From Bradyrhizobium sp. (GTDB taxonomy: Bacteria; Pseudomonadota; Alphaproteobacteria; Rhizobiales; Xanthobacteraceae), in assembly GCF_022844465.1 (NCBI RefSeq), contig NZ_JALHLP010000003.1, positions 186,001 to 250,000 on the forward strand: DNA of 64,000 nucleotides, read 5' to 3'. Shown in pieces: positions 24,132-33,004 of the stretch (its first letter is position 1; each line of letters starts with the position of its first letter). The notes beneath the pieces were generated by a model that saw only the letters and a list, made by a program, of their open reading frames with translations, was not told where the DNA came from and made no database searches. The position numbers and the translations under genes were made by a program.

Positions 24132-24845
24132 TCAGGGTTGGGAGGCGAACTGCGCCGCAATGAACGCGGTGACAAAATCCGGCATGGCAGGACTGAGGTC
24201 GGCGGTTCCACGCACGAGATGAATCGCCGACAATTCGGGCCGGCGCTGCGAAGCGAGATTGGCTTCGATCCTGGCGCGCAGGGCTTCCCCCGGCATGTCC
24301 ACCCGCAGGATGCGGATCAACGCCGCCGCGGCCCCGGTGTAGACGCAATGCCAATCGGGATCGATGTCGTAGTCGCCGGGGACAAGGCCGGTTTCCTCTT
24401 CGAGCTCGCGGACGACGCTGCCGGCGATATCGACCGCGCCGTCACTGATGTCGCCGAGATCGGGCGTGCCGGACGGAAAATAGATGCGCCCGGCGTTGGC
24501 GGTGTGCGGGCCCATCTCGCCGAGCACGAACGCGCCGTCGGCGCAGCGCAGCGCGCCCATGCCGAAGCCGTTGAAAACGCCCGTGTCCGGGAAGCCCCAG
24601 TCGCGCCACGCCAGAAAGCTGGCGAAATCGGTCTCGAAGTAGCTGGCGCTGAAGCGCCCGACTGCAAACACCGGGTTGCGCCCGAGCAGCACGCGGCCGT
24701 TCCACAGTGCAGGTTTCTCGCGCAGCTTCAGCGCGAAATGCGCCAGAATATCGGCGCGTCGCGCCACGGCGAACGGCCAGGTAAACGGCGCGACCGCCAG
24801 CTCAAGCGAACTAACGCGATGAATGACCGGCGGCTCGCTCGTCAT
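24132..24845 (-). CDS. NUDIX family hydrolase
   Basis: 237 residues. The half-motif SVVRELEEETGLVPGDYD (near 140-157) carries the REUxEExGU core of a Nudix box, and FPSGTPDLGDISDG precedes it where the first Gly and Glu of the box are expected; that half is degenerate. An N-terminal 100-residue region with WNGRVLLGRNP and TDFASFLAWRDWG is shared with Rhizobiales Nudix proteins I recall. Substrate unknown. Its start lies 9 bases after the end of the upstream binding-protein gene, so it is likely in that operon. Confidence 0.8.
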   Translation of the reverse strand: MTSEPPVIHRVSSLELAVAPFTWPFAVARRADILAHFALKLREKPALWNGRVLLGRNPVFAVGRFSASYFETDFASFLAWRDWGFPDTGVFNGFGMGALRCADGAFVLGEMGPHTANAGRIYFPSGTPDLGDISDGAVDIAGSVVRELEEETGLVPGDYDIDPDWHCVYTGAAAALIRILRVDMPGEALRARIEANLASQRRPELSAIHLVRGTADLSPAMPDFVTAFIAAQFASQP

Positions 24846-24854
24846 CGCGATCGG

Positions 24855-25883
24855 CTATTTCGGGTTCACGCCCGTCGTCTTCTTCACCCGCTCGACATAC
24901 TTGTTGGTCCAGGTCTTGCTCACGTCGATATTGGCCTTGGCGATCTCGGGCGAGCTTACGCTGAACACCGCCAGCACCGCGTCGGCGCCCTTCGGATCCA
25001 TCAAGCCGGTTTCGGAGTACATCGGGATCGTGTTCTTCAACGCAGCCAGATAGAGCTCCTTGTTCTTGCCGACCATCTCTTCCGGCATTTTTGCCATGAT
25101 CTCTTCCGGGCTGTGCGTATGGATCCAGGCGAGCGTGTTGACGATCGCCGTGGTCAGCGCCTGCACTTCCTTCTCGTGTGAATTGATCCAGGCCACGGTC
25201 GTGTACAGCGCGCCGCCCGGATACTCGCCGCCGAACACCGCGAGCGTGTCCTTTTGCGTACGGGTGTCGGCCAGGATTCTCAGATCCGGATAGCCGCTTT
25301 GCAGAACCGTGACGGAAGGATCGAGCATCACGGCGGCTTCGATCTGCCCCTGCTGCATCGCCGCCACCGCGGTAGCACCAAGTCCGACGCCGATCACCGC
25401 GGCGCTGGTCGGATCGAGACCGTTTTTCTTCAGGAGATACTTCAGGAAGAAATCGGTCGAGGAACCCGGCGCACTGACGCCGACCTTCTTGCCGGCGAGA
25501 TCCTTGATCGACTTGATCTCACCGGTATGTTTGGGCGACACCACCAGCACCAGGCCTGGATAGCGGTCATAGATCACGAACGACTGCAGTTCCTGCTTCT
25601 TGGCGGCCAGGTTGACGCAATGGTCGAAATAGCCCGACACCACGTCGGCGCTGCCGCCAAGCACGGCTTTCAGCGCGTCCGAGCCGCCCTTGAGATCGAC
25701 CAGTTCGACCGCGAGGCCCGCCTTTTCATACTCGCCGAGTTGCCGCGCCAGCACGGTCGGCAGATAGCACAGGCAGGCGCCGCCGCCGATCGCGATCGTG
25801 ACCTTGCTTTGCGCCGCGGCAAGTCCCGAGGTCAGCACCAGCGCCAGCAGCGTCGCGGCCAGCCGGCCGAACAGTTTCTTCAT
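24855..25883 (-). CDS. NitT/TauT-type ABC transporter substrate-binding protein
   Basis: 342 residues from the ATG at 25883 (GGAGG upstream). A signal peptide (MKKLFGRLAATLLALVLTSGLAAA) is followed by the SsuA/NMT1-like fold: CLCYLPTVLARQLGEYEKAGLAVELVDLKGG-type start, GSADVVSGYF, and LAGKKVGVSAPGSSTDFF in the second lobe. It delivers a sulfonate-, nitrate- or pyrimidine-like ligand to the membrane complex. The matching permease and ATPase genes are 1.1 kb upstream, separated by the response-regulator gene. Confidence 0.9.
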   Translation of the reverse strand: MKKLFGRLAATLLALVLTSGLAAAQSKVTIAIGGGACLCYLPTVLARQLGEYEKAGLAVELVDLKGGSDALKAVLGGSADVVSGYFDHCVNLAAKKQELQSFVIYDRYPGLVLVVSPKHTGEIKSIKDLAGKKVGVSAPGSSTDFFLKYLLKKNGLDPTSAAVIGVGLGATAVAAMQQGQIEAAVMLDPSVTVLQSGYPDLRILADTRTQKDTLAVFGGEYPGGALYTTVAWINSHEKEVQALTTAIVNTLAWIHTHSPEEIMAKMPEEMVGKNKELYLAALKNTIPMYSETGLMDPKGADAVLAVFSVSSPEIAKANIDVSKTWTNKYVERVKKTTGVNPK

Positions 25884-26063
25884 GGCATCCTCCATTGGTC
25901 GGGCGGCAGGATAGGCCAGCCCGCGACCGTTGAGAAGCCGCCGCCGCGATCCAGGCTCCGCAAACGGACATCGAATCCTGCGCTGCGAACTCAGTAGCCC
26001 TGGACGGAACGCGATGCTGCCGAACAAACCACGCGGCGTTCGACGCAAGATCGCTTCGACCAC

Positions 26064-26735
26064 TCATCCCCTTTGGGATGCCCGCACCGACGCGTCGTTG
26101 CGCCCGGATCGACTCGCACCGTTGGATTTGGCCCACCTTGTCAGATCGGCCGGACGGTAGCGAACGGAGCGGCCGACCCGGACGTAGGGCGGCCCTTCGT
26201 TGCTCTTGCGCGCCTTGGCGAGCCAGGAAGGGGCGACCTTGAGAACCTCAGCCGCGTCCTTTGCCGTCAGCAGGCTGTCGCTGGCTTCATCGGCAGAGGG
26301 TGCCGGCCTGATCAACCTCATGAACACCGGAAAAAGCCGCTGCTGCACCAGCATGGGAGAAATCGGCCTTATCAAGATGTGATTTATACCCAACTGCTTG
26401 GCCTCGACCACCCTCGACCGCTTCATCGGATCCGAAATCGCGATGATCGGCATTTGCGGATCCGGAACCACTCCCGATGTTCGGATGACGCGCACCACCT
26501 CCCGGGCATCCATGCCTCGAATGTTCAAATCCAGAATCATGACGCATGGGTCAAACGCGCAGATGGCCTCGATGGCCTGAAATCCGTCGCTGGCCTCCTG
26601 GGTCGCCTTGACGCCGAGCTGCAACAGAATCGTCCGGGTTATTGAGCGAAAATAGGGATGACTGTCGGCAACAAGGACAACGCGGTTCTTGATTGACTTG
26701 TCAACGGAACTCCAAAGTGCCTCCAGGTTTGACAT
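26064..26735 (-). CDS. Response-regulator receiver domain fused to an excisionase-like HTH
   Basis: 223 residues from the ATG at 26735 (AAGGA upstream); a GTG eight codons earlier is the alternative. Residues 18-140 form a CheY-like receiver with an acidic pair near Asp24, phospho-acceptor Asp69 in MILDLNIRGMD and Ser101 in AISD. The conserved Lys is Arg123 (ILIRPIS). Residues 155-205 (LLTAKDAAEVLKVAPSWLAKA...PPYVRVGRSVRYRPADLTRWAK) are an HTH_17/excisionase-type winged-helix DNA-binding unit. No histidine kinase gene is adjacent. It lies between the permease and binding-protein genes of a NitT-type transporter on the same strand and may regulate them. Confidence 0.82.
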   Translation of the reverse strand: MSNLEALWSSVDKSIKNRVVLVADSHPYFRSITRTILLQLGVKATQEASDGFQAIEAICAFDPCVMILDLNIRGMDAREVVRVIRTSGVVPDPQMPIIAISDPMKRSRVVEAKQLGINHILIRPISPMLVQQRLFPVFMRLIRPAPSADEASDSLLTAKDAAEVLKVAPSWLAKARKSNEGPPYVRVGRSVRYRPADLTRWAKSNGASRSGRNDASVRASQRG

Positions 26736-26956
26736 TCGCTTTGTTCCTTCACGCTTCACTCAAGAACACATGCCAGCCGTGAAAGGTTGCGCGACACAAC
26801 TTACGATCGCGTTAAAATCAAACTCCCGTAAAAATACGGTTCGCGTGTAACGCACGCATCAAACAACCGGAAGAAATTGGCGTTCCGCTATGGTGACACC
26901 ACCTCGGCAACTTCCGAGATCGGTCATTCGTGCGCCGGCAAAGCCCGCGGCGAGCG

Positions 26957-27745
26957 TTATCCCCTGCCCTCTGCCGCGGACGGCCGCCAGACCAGGAGCC
27001 GCCGCTCCACCAGCGTCACCACCATGTCGATCAGGATGACAAAGGCGGACAGCACGAACATGCCGGCGAACACGGCGGCGACGTCGAACACGCCTTCAGC
27101 CTGCTGGATCAGATAGCCGAGGCCCGCGGCCGATCCCAGATATTCGCCTACCACCGCGCCGACCACGGCAAAGCCGACCGCCGTGTGCAGCGAGGAGAAC
27201 ATCCACGACAGCGCCGACGGCCAGTAGACATGCCGCGTCAATTGCCGCTCGCTCATGCCGAGCATGCGGCCGTTGTCCAGCACGGTCGGCGAGACTTCCT
27301 TGACGCCCTGGTAGACGTTGAAGAACACGATGAAGAACACCAGCGTCACGCCGAGCGCGACCTTGGACCAGATACCGAGGCCCAGCCACAGCGTGAAGAT
27401 CGGCGCCAGCACCACGCGCGGCAGAGCGTTGACCATCTTCACGTAAGGATCGAACACTGCGGCGACACGGGGCTGGCGCGCGAACCAGAACCCGACCAGC
27501 ACGCCGCCGATCGAGCCGATCGTGAACGCCAGGATCGACTCCCACAGCGTGATGATCAAATGCTTCCAGATCACGCCGGTCCAGAACCACTTCGCGATCT
27601 GGCTGGCGACATCGACCGGATTGGAAAAAAAGAACGGTGGCAGCAGCACCCGGCCGAACACCGGCACGGTGGTGAGGAACTGCCACAGCGCCAGCCCGAC
27701 CACCGCGACCAGCAGTTGCAGCATCAACAGCGTCGAGCGCGACAT
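26957..27745 (-). CDS. NitT/TauT-type ABC transporter permease
   Basis: 262 residues from the ATG at 27745. Its A is shared with the upstream gene's TGA (TGATG), indicating translational coupling. There are six membrane segments and the BPD-transporter coupling motif (EAARxxG-like) reads VLDNGRMLGMSERQLTRHVYWPSAL. ALPRVVLAPIFTLWLGLG is the family's typical loop. It forms the inner-membrane channel for the binding protein encoded at 24855-25883. Confidence 0.92.
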   Translation of the reverse strand: MSRSTLLMLQLLVAVVGLALWQFLTTVPVFGRVLLPPFFFSNPVDVASQIAKWFWTGVIWKHLIITLWESILAFTIGSIGGVLVGFWFARQPRVAAVFDPYVKMVNALPRVVLAPIFTLWLGLGIWSKVALGVTLVFFIVFFNVYQGVKEVSPTVLDNGRMLGMSERQLTRHVYWPSALSWMFSSLHTAVGFAVVGAVVGEYLGSAAGLGYLIQQAEGVFDVAAVFAGMFVLSAFVILIDMVVTLVERRLLVWRPSAAEGRG

Positions 27746-28572
27746 CAACCCGCCTCCGCCGCTTGCGAGGATTGCGCATAGCCCTTCATCACTTCGTCCT
27801 TCAGCACGCGCCAGATTTCCCGGTGCAGCGCGTGAAAATCCTTTTCCATTCGAATCTCGGCAATATCGCGCGGACGCGGCAGCGGCACCCGCCAGTCGCC
27901 GATGATGCGCGCGCTGGGGCCTGCCGACATGATCACGACGCGATCGGCCAGCGCGATCGCCTCCTCGAGATCGTGGGTGACGAAAAGCACCGCTTTACGA
28001 TCGGCACTCCACAACTCCAGCAAGAGATTGCCCATGATCTGCCGGGTCTGGGCGTCGAGTGGGCCGAACGGCTCGTCCATCAGAAGTATCCGGGGATCGC
28101 GGATCAGGACCTGCGCCAGGCCGACACGCTTGCGCTGCCCGCCGGACAGCATATGCGGATAGCGGTTGCCGAACGCGCCGAGCCCGACGGACGTGAGCCA
28201 ACCCTGCGCCCGCTGCAGCGCCTGCGCGCGCGGCGCGCCCATGACCTCGAGCCCGATGGCGACGTTTTCGATCGCCGTCTTCCAGGGGAACAGCGCGTCG
28301 GCCTGGAACAGATAGCCGGCGTCGCGGTTCAACCCGTCAAGCGGCCGGTCGAAGATCCGCACCGATCCCGCGGCCGGCTTCAAAAGCCCGGCGGCGACGT
28401 TGAGCAGCGTCGACTTTCCGCAACCGGTCGGCCCTACGATGGCGACGAACTCGCCATGGGCCACCGACAGGCTGGCCTGCGCCACGGCGGTATAGACGCG
28501 ATCCCCGGCCACGCGAAACGACACTGTCGCATCTTCAAGCGCGACCGCTATGGGTTGTGCCGTGTCCGCCAT
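27745..28572 (-). CDS. NitT/TauT-type ABC transporter ATP-binding protein
   Basis: 275 residues. Walker A VGPTGCGKST, Q-loop YLFQADALFPWKTAIENV, signature LSGGQRKRVGLAQVL and Walker B ILLMDEPFGPLDAQT are complete, as in SsuB/TauB. First gene of the minus-strand transporter operon; it starts 120 bases from the divergent osmoprotectant-type transporter, and that gap should hold both promoters. Confidence 0.94.
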   Translation of the reverse strand: MADTAQPIAVALEDATVSFRVAGDRVYTAVAQASLSVAHGEFVAIVGPTGCGKSTLLNVAAGLLKPAAGSVRIFDRPLDGLNRDAGYLFQADALFPWKTAIENVAIGLEVMGAPRAQALQRAQGWLTSVGLGAFGNRYPHMLSGGQRKRVGLAQVLIRDPRILLMDEPFGPLDAQTRQIMGNLLLELWSADRKAVLFVTHDLEEAIALADRVVIMSAGPSARIIGDWRVPLPRPRDIAEIRMEKDFHALHREIWRVLKDEVMKGYAQSSQAAEAG

Positions 28573-28692
28573 GGTTCTCCCCAGGATTTGGGGGATGCCT
28601 TAGCGGTTACCAAGGATAAGTTCAACGCGGAGGGGCGACGTGATAGTTGTCCTGACCCTGCCCTCGGCGGGCGGGTTACGAGTCGAGACCGC

Positions 28693-29478
28693 ATGCCCGC
28701 TCCCCTGATCGCCTATGCCCATGTCGGCAAGACCTTTGACGGCGGCCGCGTGGTGGCCGTCGACGACGTCTCGCTCGAGGTCGCCGAGGGCGAATTCCTC
28801 GCCATTGTCGGCGGCTCCGGGTCGGGCAAGACAACGCTGCTGCGGCTCGCCAACCGGCTGATCGAAGCCGATAGCGGCGTCATCACGGTTGAGGGCGACG
28901 ACGTGCGCGCCGTCGATCCGGTTCGGCTGCGCCGGCGGATCGGCTATGTGTTCCAGAGCGCCGGTCTGTTTCCGCATTTGAGCGTCGCGGGTAATGTCGG
29001 CATCACGCCAAAACTTCTGGGCACGCCGCCGGCCGAGATTGCCGCGCGGGTCGACGAACTCCTCGAGCTCGTCAGGCTCGACCGCGCCGAATACCGCGAC
29101 CGCCTGCCGCACGAACTTTCCGGTGGTCAGCGCCAGCGTGTCGGCGTGGCGCGCGCGCTGGCTGCAAAGCCGCGCATCGTGCTGATGGACGAGCCGTTCG
29201 GCGCGCTTGACCCCCTCACCCGCGACGCGCTCGGCGACGACTTTCGCGAGTTGCATCGCAAGCTCGGCCTGACCACGGTCATGATCACCCATGACATGAC
29301 GGAGGCCATCCTGCTCGCCGACCGCATCGCGGTCATGCGCGGCGGCCGGCTGCTGGCGCAGGGCACGCCGAAAGAGTTATCCCGCTCCGGCGACGCCTAT
29401 GTCGGCGAACTCCTGCGCACGCCGCGGCGGCAGGCCGAGCGGCTGGGTTCCTTGCTGGCGCGGGACGGTGCGGAATGA
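28693..29478 (+). CDS. Osmoprotectant-type (OpuCA/ProV-like) ABC transporter ATP-binding protein
   Basis: 261 residues from the ATG at 28693. The frame is open for 900 bases upstream, but that part is antisense to the NitT ATPase. Walker A VGGSGSGKTT, LRRRIGYVFQSAGLFPHLSVAGNV, signature LSGGQRQRVGVARAL and Walker B IVLMDEPFGALDPLT are canonical. It lacks the C-terminal CBS domains found in many OpuCA/ProV proteins, so ionic-strength gating through CBS is not expected. Its stop overlaps the next start (ATGA at 29475-29478). Confidence 0.92.
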   Translation: MPAPLIAYAHVGKTFDGGRVVAVDDVSLEVAEGEFLAIVGGSGSGKTTLLRLANRLIEADSGVITVEGDDVRAVDPVRLRRRIGYVFQSAGLFPHLSVAGNVGITPKLLGTPPAEIAARVDELLELVRLDRAEYRDRLPHELSGGQRQRVGVARALAAKPRIVLMDEPFGALDPLTRDALGDDFRELHRKLGLTTVMITHDMTEAILLADRIAVMRGGRLLAQGTPKELSRSGDAYVGELLRTPRRQAERLGSLLARDGAE

Positions 29479-31034
29479 GCGTCTTCACCGATCCGCGCTG
29501 GGGCGAAGCGCTGGGCCATTTGCCTGATTATCTCGGCAACCATGTCCGCGTCAGCGTCACGGCGCTGGCTCTCGGGCTCTTGGTCAGCCTGCCACTCGCC
29601 ATTGTCTCACGCCATCGGCCGGTGCTGCGCGGCGCGTTGCTCGGGCTAGCCAGCATCGTGCAGACGGTGCCGGGGCTGGCGCTGCTGGCGCTGTTTTACC
29701 CGCTACTGCTGGCGCTCGCGGCGCTGGCGCTGTCGTGGTTCGGATTTACCTTCTCGGCGTTCGGATTTCTGCCCGCGGTGCTGGCGCTGGCGCTCTATTC
29801 GATGCTGCCGGTGCTGCGCAACACCATCACCGGCCTGCAGGGCATCGAGCCGGCGCTGCTTGAAGCGGCCCAGGGCGTCGGCATGACGCCGCGGCAATCG
29901 CTGTTCATGGTGGAGCTGCCGCTGGCGCTGCCGGTGATGATGGCGGGGATTCGCACCGCGGCGGTCTGGGTGATTGGCACCGCGACGCTGTCGACGCCGA
30001 TCGGCCAGACCAGCCTCGGAAACTACATCTTCGCCGGCCTGCAGACCCAGAACTGGGTGTTCGTGCTGTTCGGCTGCATTGCCGCCGCCGGGCTGGCGCT
30101 GGCGGTCGATCAGCTGCTGGCGCAGATCGAAATCGGCTTGCGCCATCGCAGCCGCCTGCGCGCAATCCTTGGCGGCGCCGGCATCGTCGCACTGGTCGCG
30201 GCCACGATAGCGCCTGCGCTGTCGCGCCCGCCGTCAGGCTACGTCGTCGGCGCCAAGACCTTCGCCGAGCAATACGTGCTGTCGGCGTTGATCACCCAGC
30301 GGCTGAAGGCGGCCGGCCTCACGGCGTCCTCGCGCGAAGGCCTCGGCTCCAACGTGATCTTCCAAGCGCTGGCGACCGGCGACATCGACGTCTATGTCGA
30401 TTACTCCGGCACGCTGTGGGCAAACCAGTTCCAGCGCACCGATACCCGGCCGCGCCAGGAGCTGCTTGCCGAACTGAAGACGCTGCTGGCCAGGCAGCAC
30501 ATCACGCTGCTCGGCGAACTCGGCTTCGAAAACGCTTACGCGATGGTGATGCCGCGCAAGCGCGCCGAACAGCTTGGCATCCGCAGCATCGCCGATCTCA
30601 CCGCGCGCGCCGCCTCGCTCTCGATCGCCGGCGATTACGAATTCTTCTCGCGGCCGGAATGGGCGGCGCTGCGGCGAACCTACGGGCTCTCGTTCCGCGC
30701 GCAACGGCAGATGCAGCCGGATTTCATGTACGCGGCGGTGGCCTCCGGCGAAGTCGACGTGATCGCCGGCTACACCAGCGACGGGCTGATTGCGAAATAC
30801 GATCTGGTGGCGCTTACCGACGTCAGGCGCGCGATCCCGCCCTACGACGCCATTGTGCTGGTCGCGCCGAAGCGCGCCAGCGACGCGGCGCTGCGCAAGG
30901 CGATGACGCCGCTGCTCGGTCGCATCGACATTGCCACCATGCGCGAAGCCAATTTGCGCGCGGCCGGCAACGACGGCGCCAGTTCGCCGGACTCGGTGGC
31001 GCAGTGGCTGTGGGACAAGGTGGGGAAGAAGTAG
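29475..31034 (+). CDS. Osmoprotectant-type ABC transporter permease fused to substrate-binding domain
   Basis: 519 residues. Residues 1-215 are a ProW/OpuCB-type permease with several membrane segments and the coupling motif LLEAAQGVGMTPRQSLFMVELPLALP. A further membrane segment near 230 leads into an OpuCC/ProX-type binding domain (GYVVGAKTFAEQYVLSALI, then REGLGSNVIFQALATGDIDVYVDYSGTLW). The binding domain therefore sits tethered on the outer face of the membrane. Likely ligands are betaine- or choline-like compounds. With the overlapping ATPase gene it makes a compact two-gene transporter. Confidence 0.93.
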   Translation: MSVFTDPRWGEALGHLPDYLGNHVRVSVTALALGLLVSLPLAIVSRHRPVLRGALLGLASIVQTVPGLALLALFYPLLLALAALALSWFGFTFSAFGFLPAVLALALYSMLPVLRNTITGLQGIEPALLEAAQGVGMTPRQSLFMVELPLALPVMMAGIRTAAVWVIGTATLSTPIGQTSLGNYIFAGLQTQNWVFVLFGCIAAAGLALAVDQLLAQIEIGLRHRSRLRAILGGAGIVALVAATIAPALSRPPSGYVVGAKTFAEQYVLSALITQRLKAAGLTASSREGLGSNVIFQALATGDIDVYVDYSGTLWANQFQRTDTRPRQELLAELKTLLARQHITLLGELGFENAYAMVMPRKRAEQLGIRSIADLTARAASLSIAGDYEFFSRPEWAALRRTYGLSFRAQRQMQPDFMYAAVASGEVDVIAGYTSDGLIAKYDLVALTDVRRAIPPYDAIVLVAPKRASDAALRKAMTPLLGRIDIATMREANLRAAGNDGASSPDSVAQWLWDKVGKK

Positions 31035-31063
31035 CAGGCCAGGACGGCTTTGCAGGTCACCCA

Positions 31064-31165
31064 ACCCTCATGGTGAGGAGGCGCTTTAGCGCCGTCTCGA
31101 ACCATGTGGCCCCACTGCTCCCATTCATCCTTCGAGACGCCGCTACGCGGCTAATGAGGTCTGAC
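31064..31165. repeat. Palindromic repeat, CCCTCATGGTGAGG family (second copy)
   Basis: ACCCTCATGGTGAGGAGGCG leads into GCGCTTTAGCGCC and GTCTCGAACCATG, then an inverted counterpart CTTCGAGACGCCG...TAATGAGGTCTGAC. It is a longer version of the element at 13402-13447. It lies between convergent genes. Confidence 0.65.
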
Positions 31166-31219
31166 AGCTGCGGTTGGGCACGCTTCGCTCTGGCTACCCT
31201 ACGGGTCCTCGCAAGGCGA

Positions 31220-32977
31220 TCAAAGCCCCTTGATCAACCCGGCGTCGATCAAGAGCCGGTTGAACCGGCGCGCTTCGGCACCCTTCCTGCAATCGTAGAA
31301 CGTCCCGTTGCAGCGGAGCATGATGCGCTTCTGCTCCGCGAAGGTGGGATCGAGCGGGATCCCCGCGGCTTCCTGCAGCACCAGCGGGAGATACGCCGCA
31401 TCGACCGTTTCAAGCGCGGAAGACAGATCGCCGGGCCGGTAGTTGATGCCGTCGATCGCATAATAGGTGGAGAAATAGCGCGGATCGGCGGCCATCAGGC
31501 GTTTCGCCAGCGTCGGCTGGTCTATCCCCGGCTCCATCAGCTTCTGCGAGATCGCCGGCTGATGATCGCCGAAGCGCAGCACCAGGAAGGACTGGTCCGG
31601 ATAGTCACGCTGCAGCCGCGCGGCAAATTCGCGGTAGTCGTGCGCCGTCATCGCCTGGCGGCGGATGTATTCATCGACCTCCGCCGTATTGCCGGGCGGC
31701 GTCCAGCCCGGCGGCGTCAGATCGGGCCGGTAGACATCGGTCCAGGGAAAGTGGTTGGCGGTCAAATAGACGAACATGAAAACCGGCGCCTGCTGCGGCT
31801 GCGCCTGCGCAAACGTCTTCAATGCCTGATTGAAGTAGAATTTGTCGGGCTGCATGTCCTCGTTCACGCCCATCTCCGCCATGTCGACGAAATGGCCGAC
31901 GCCGGCGGCTTTCTGGAAGGTGCGCGCACCGAGGAAATTGCCGTAAGTCGGATAGAGCGAGAAGGTCTTGTAGCCGCAGTTCTGCAGCGCTTGCGGCAAA
32001 CCGCGCGTCACCCGACCCGCGGTAATTCGGGTGACGTAGAACTTCAAGTCGCCGAACGAGCGCGCCGACAGGCCGGTCACCACGTTGAACTCGGTGTACC
32101 AGGTCGGACCGCCGGTCGCCTCCGCGATCATGGTGCGCTGCTTGCCGTCGATGGACTTGAAGTAATCCTTGTATCCCGGCGGCACCTTGATGCCGGGCGC
32201 GGCGGTGACGTCGAAGCTCGACTCGTCGAGCAGCAGGATGATGTGCGGGCGCTTGGCCTTCGGATCGCAAGCCTCGGCCGGAGGCAGCGTGGGCATGCCG
32301 GCGGCGTGCGCGCCCCGTGCAATCCGAAGCGGGCTGGCCGGCGGCGGATCGGCCTCGATCCAGCCTGTCGAGGCCAGCCGCGACACCGACACAACGCCCG
32401 AACGCGCCAGATTGGAGATGTGGTTGACGCCCTGGAACGGCTCCCATGGCTGCTCGGGCGACAGGACCGACATCGCCGATATCAAGGCAACCGAGGCGGC
32501 CACGGCGGCCAGCGCGAGCCGGCGGCGCACGCGGAACGGATCGAAGCGCCAGATCAGCCACAGCAGCGGAGCCGCGACCAGCGCCGCCGCGATCAGGTGC
32601 AGCTTCAGCCGCGGAAACACCGAGAGCAGAAACGAGACCGTATCGCGGTCGATAATCAGGAAGTCGAGGAAGGTCAGCGAAAGCTGCAGGATGTCGAATT
32701 TGAAGCGCGACAGCGCGATCAGCAGCACCATGAACGCCAGTGCCAGCGCCGCGGAAATGCCCGGCCGACGCAGCAACACCAGCAGCAGGCCATTGACGAA
32801 GACCCACGCCAGCAGCGACAGCGTGATTGCAAACGGCCCGTATTCGGTCGTCAGCAGCACCGCCAACGCCGCCAGGTGGATCGCAACGAGCAGGCCAGCA
32901 CCTATCAACGGCGAGCGCGCGCCGCGCGCTTCCGCGCGGCTGCTTTCGCTCACTTCAGGTTCCAGCACGGCTGGCAT
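31220..32977 (-). CDS. LTA synthase-like membrane sulfatase-fold protein (paralogue A)
   Basis: 585 residues. About five membrane segments fill the first 200 residues. The extracytoplasmic part has the alkaline phosphatase/sulfatase fold: the metal-site start HIILLLDESSFDVTAAPG, the nucleophile region TGGPTWYTEFNVVTGLSARS with a candidate Thr, and the metal ligands in VLRFGDHQPAIS. It ends with LRCNGTFYDCRKGAEARRFN. The family includes enzymes that move phosphoglycerol or phosphoethanolamine onto glycans or lipids in the periplasm. The actual donor and acceptor are unknown. Its close paralogue is immediately upstream. Confidence 0.82.
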   Translation of the reverse strand: MPAVLEPEVSESSRAEARGARSPLIGAGLLVAIHLAALAVLLTTEYGPFAITLSLLAWVFVNGLLLVLLRRPGISAALALAFMVLLIALSRFKFDILQLSLTFLDFLIIDRDTVSFLLSVFPRLKLHLIAAALVAAPLLWLIWRFDPFRVRRRLALAAVAASVALISAMSVLSPEQPWEPFQGVNHISNLARSGVVSVSRLASTGWIEADPPPASPLRIARGAHAAGMPTLPPAEACDPKAKRPHIILLLDESSFDVTAAPGIKVPPGYKDYFKSIDGKQRTMIAEATGGPTWYTEFNVVTGLSARSFGDLKFYVTRITAGRVTRGLPQALQNCGYKTFSLYPTYGNFLGARTFQKAAGVGHFVDMAEMGVNEDMQPDKFYFNQALKTFAQAQPQQAPVFMFVYLTANHFPWTDVYRPDLTPPGWTPPGNTAEVDEYIRRQAMTAHDYREFAARLQRDYPDQSFLVLRFGDHQPAISQKLMEPGIDQPTLAKRLMAADPRYFSTYYAIDGINYRPGDLSSALETVDAAYLPLVLQEAAGIPLDPTFAEQKRIMLRCNGTFYDCRKGAEARRFNRLLIDAGLIKGL

Positions 32978-33004
32978 TTGGCGTCCCCCCTGCTCCCTGT
33001 TTCC

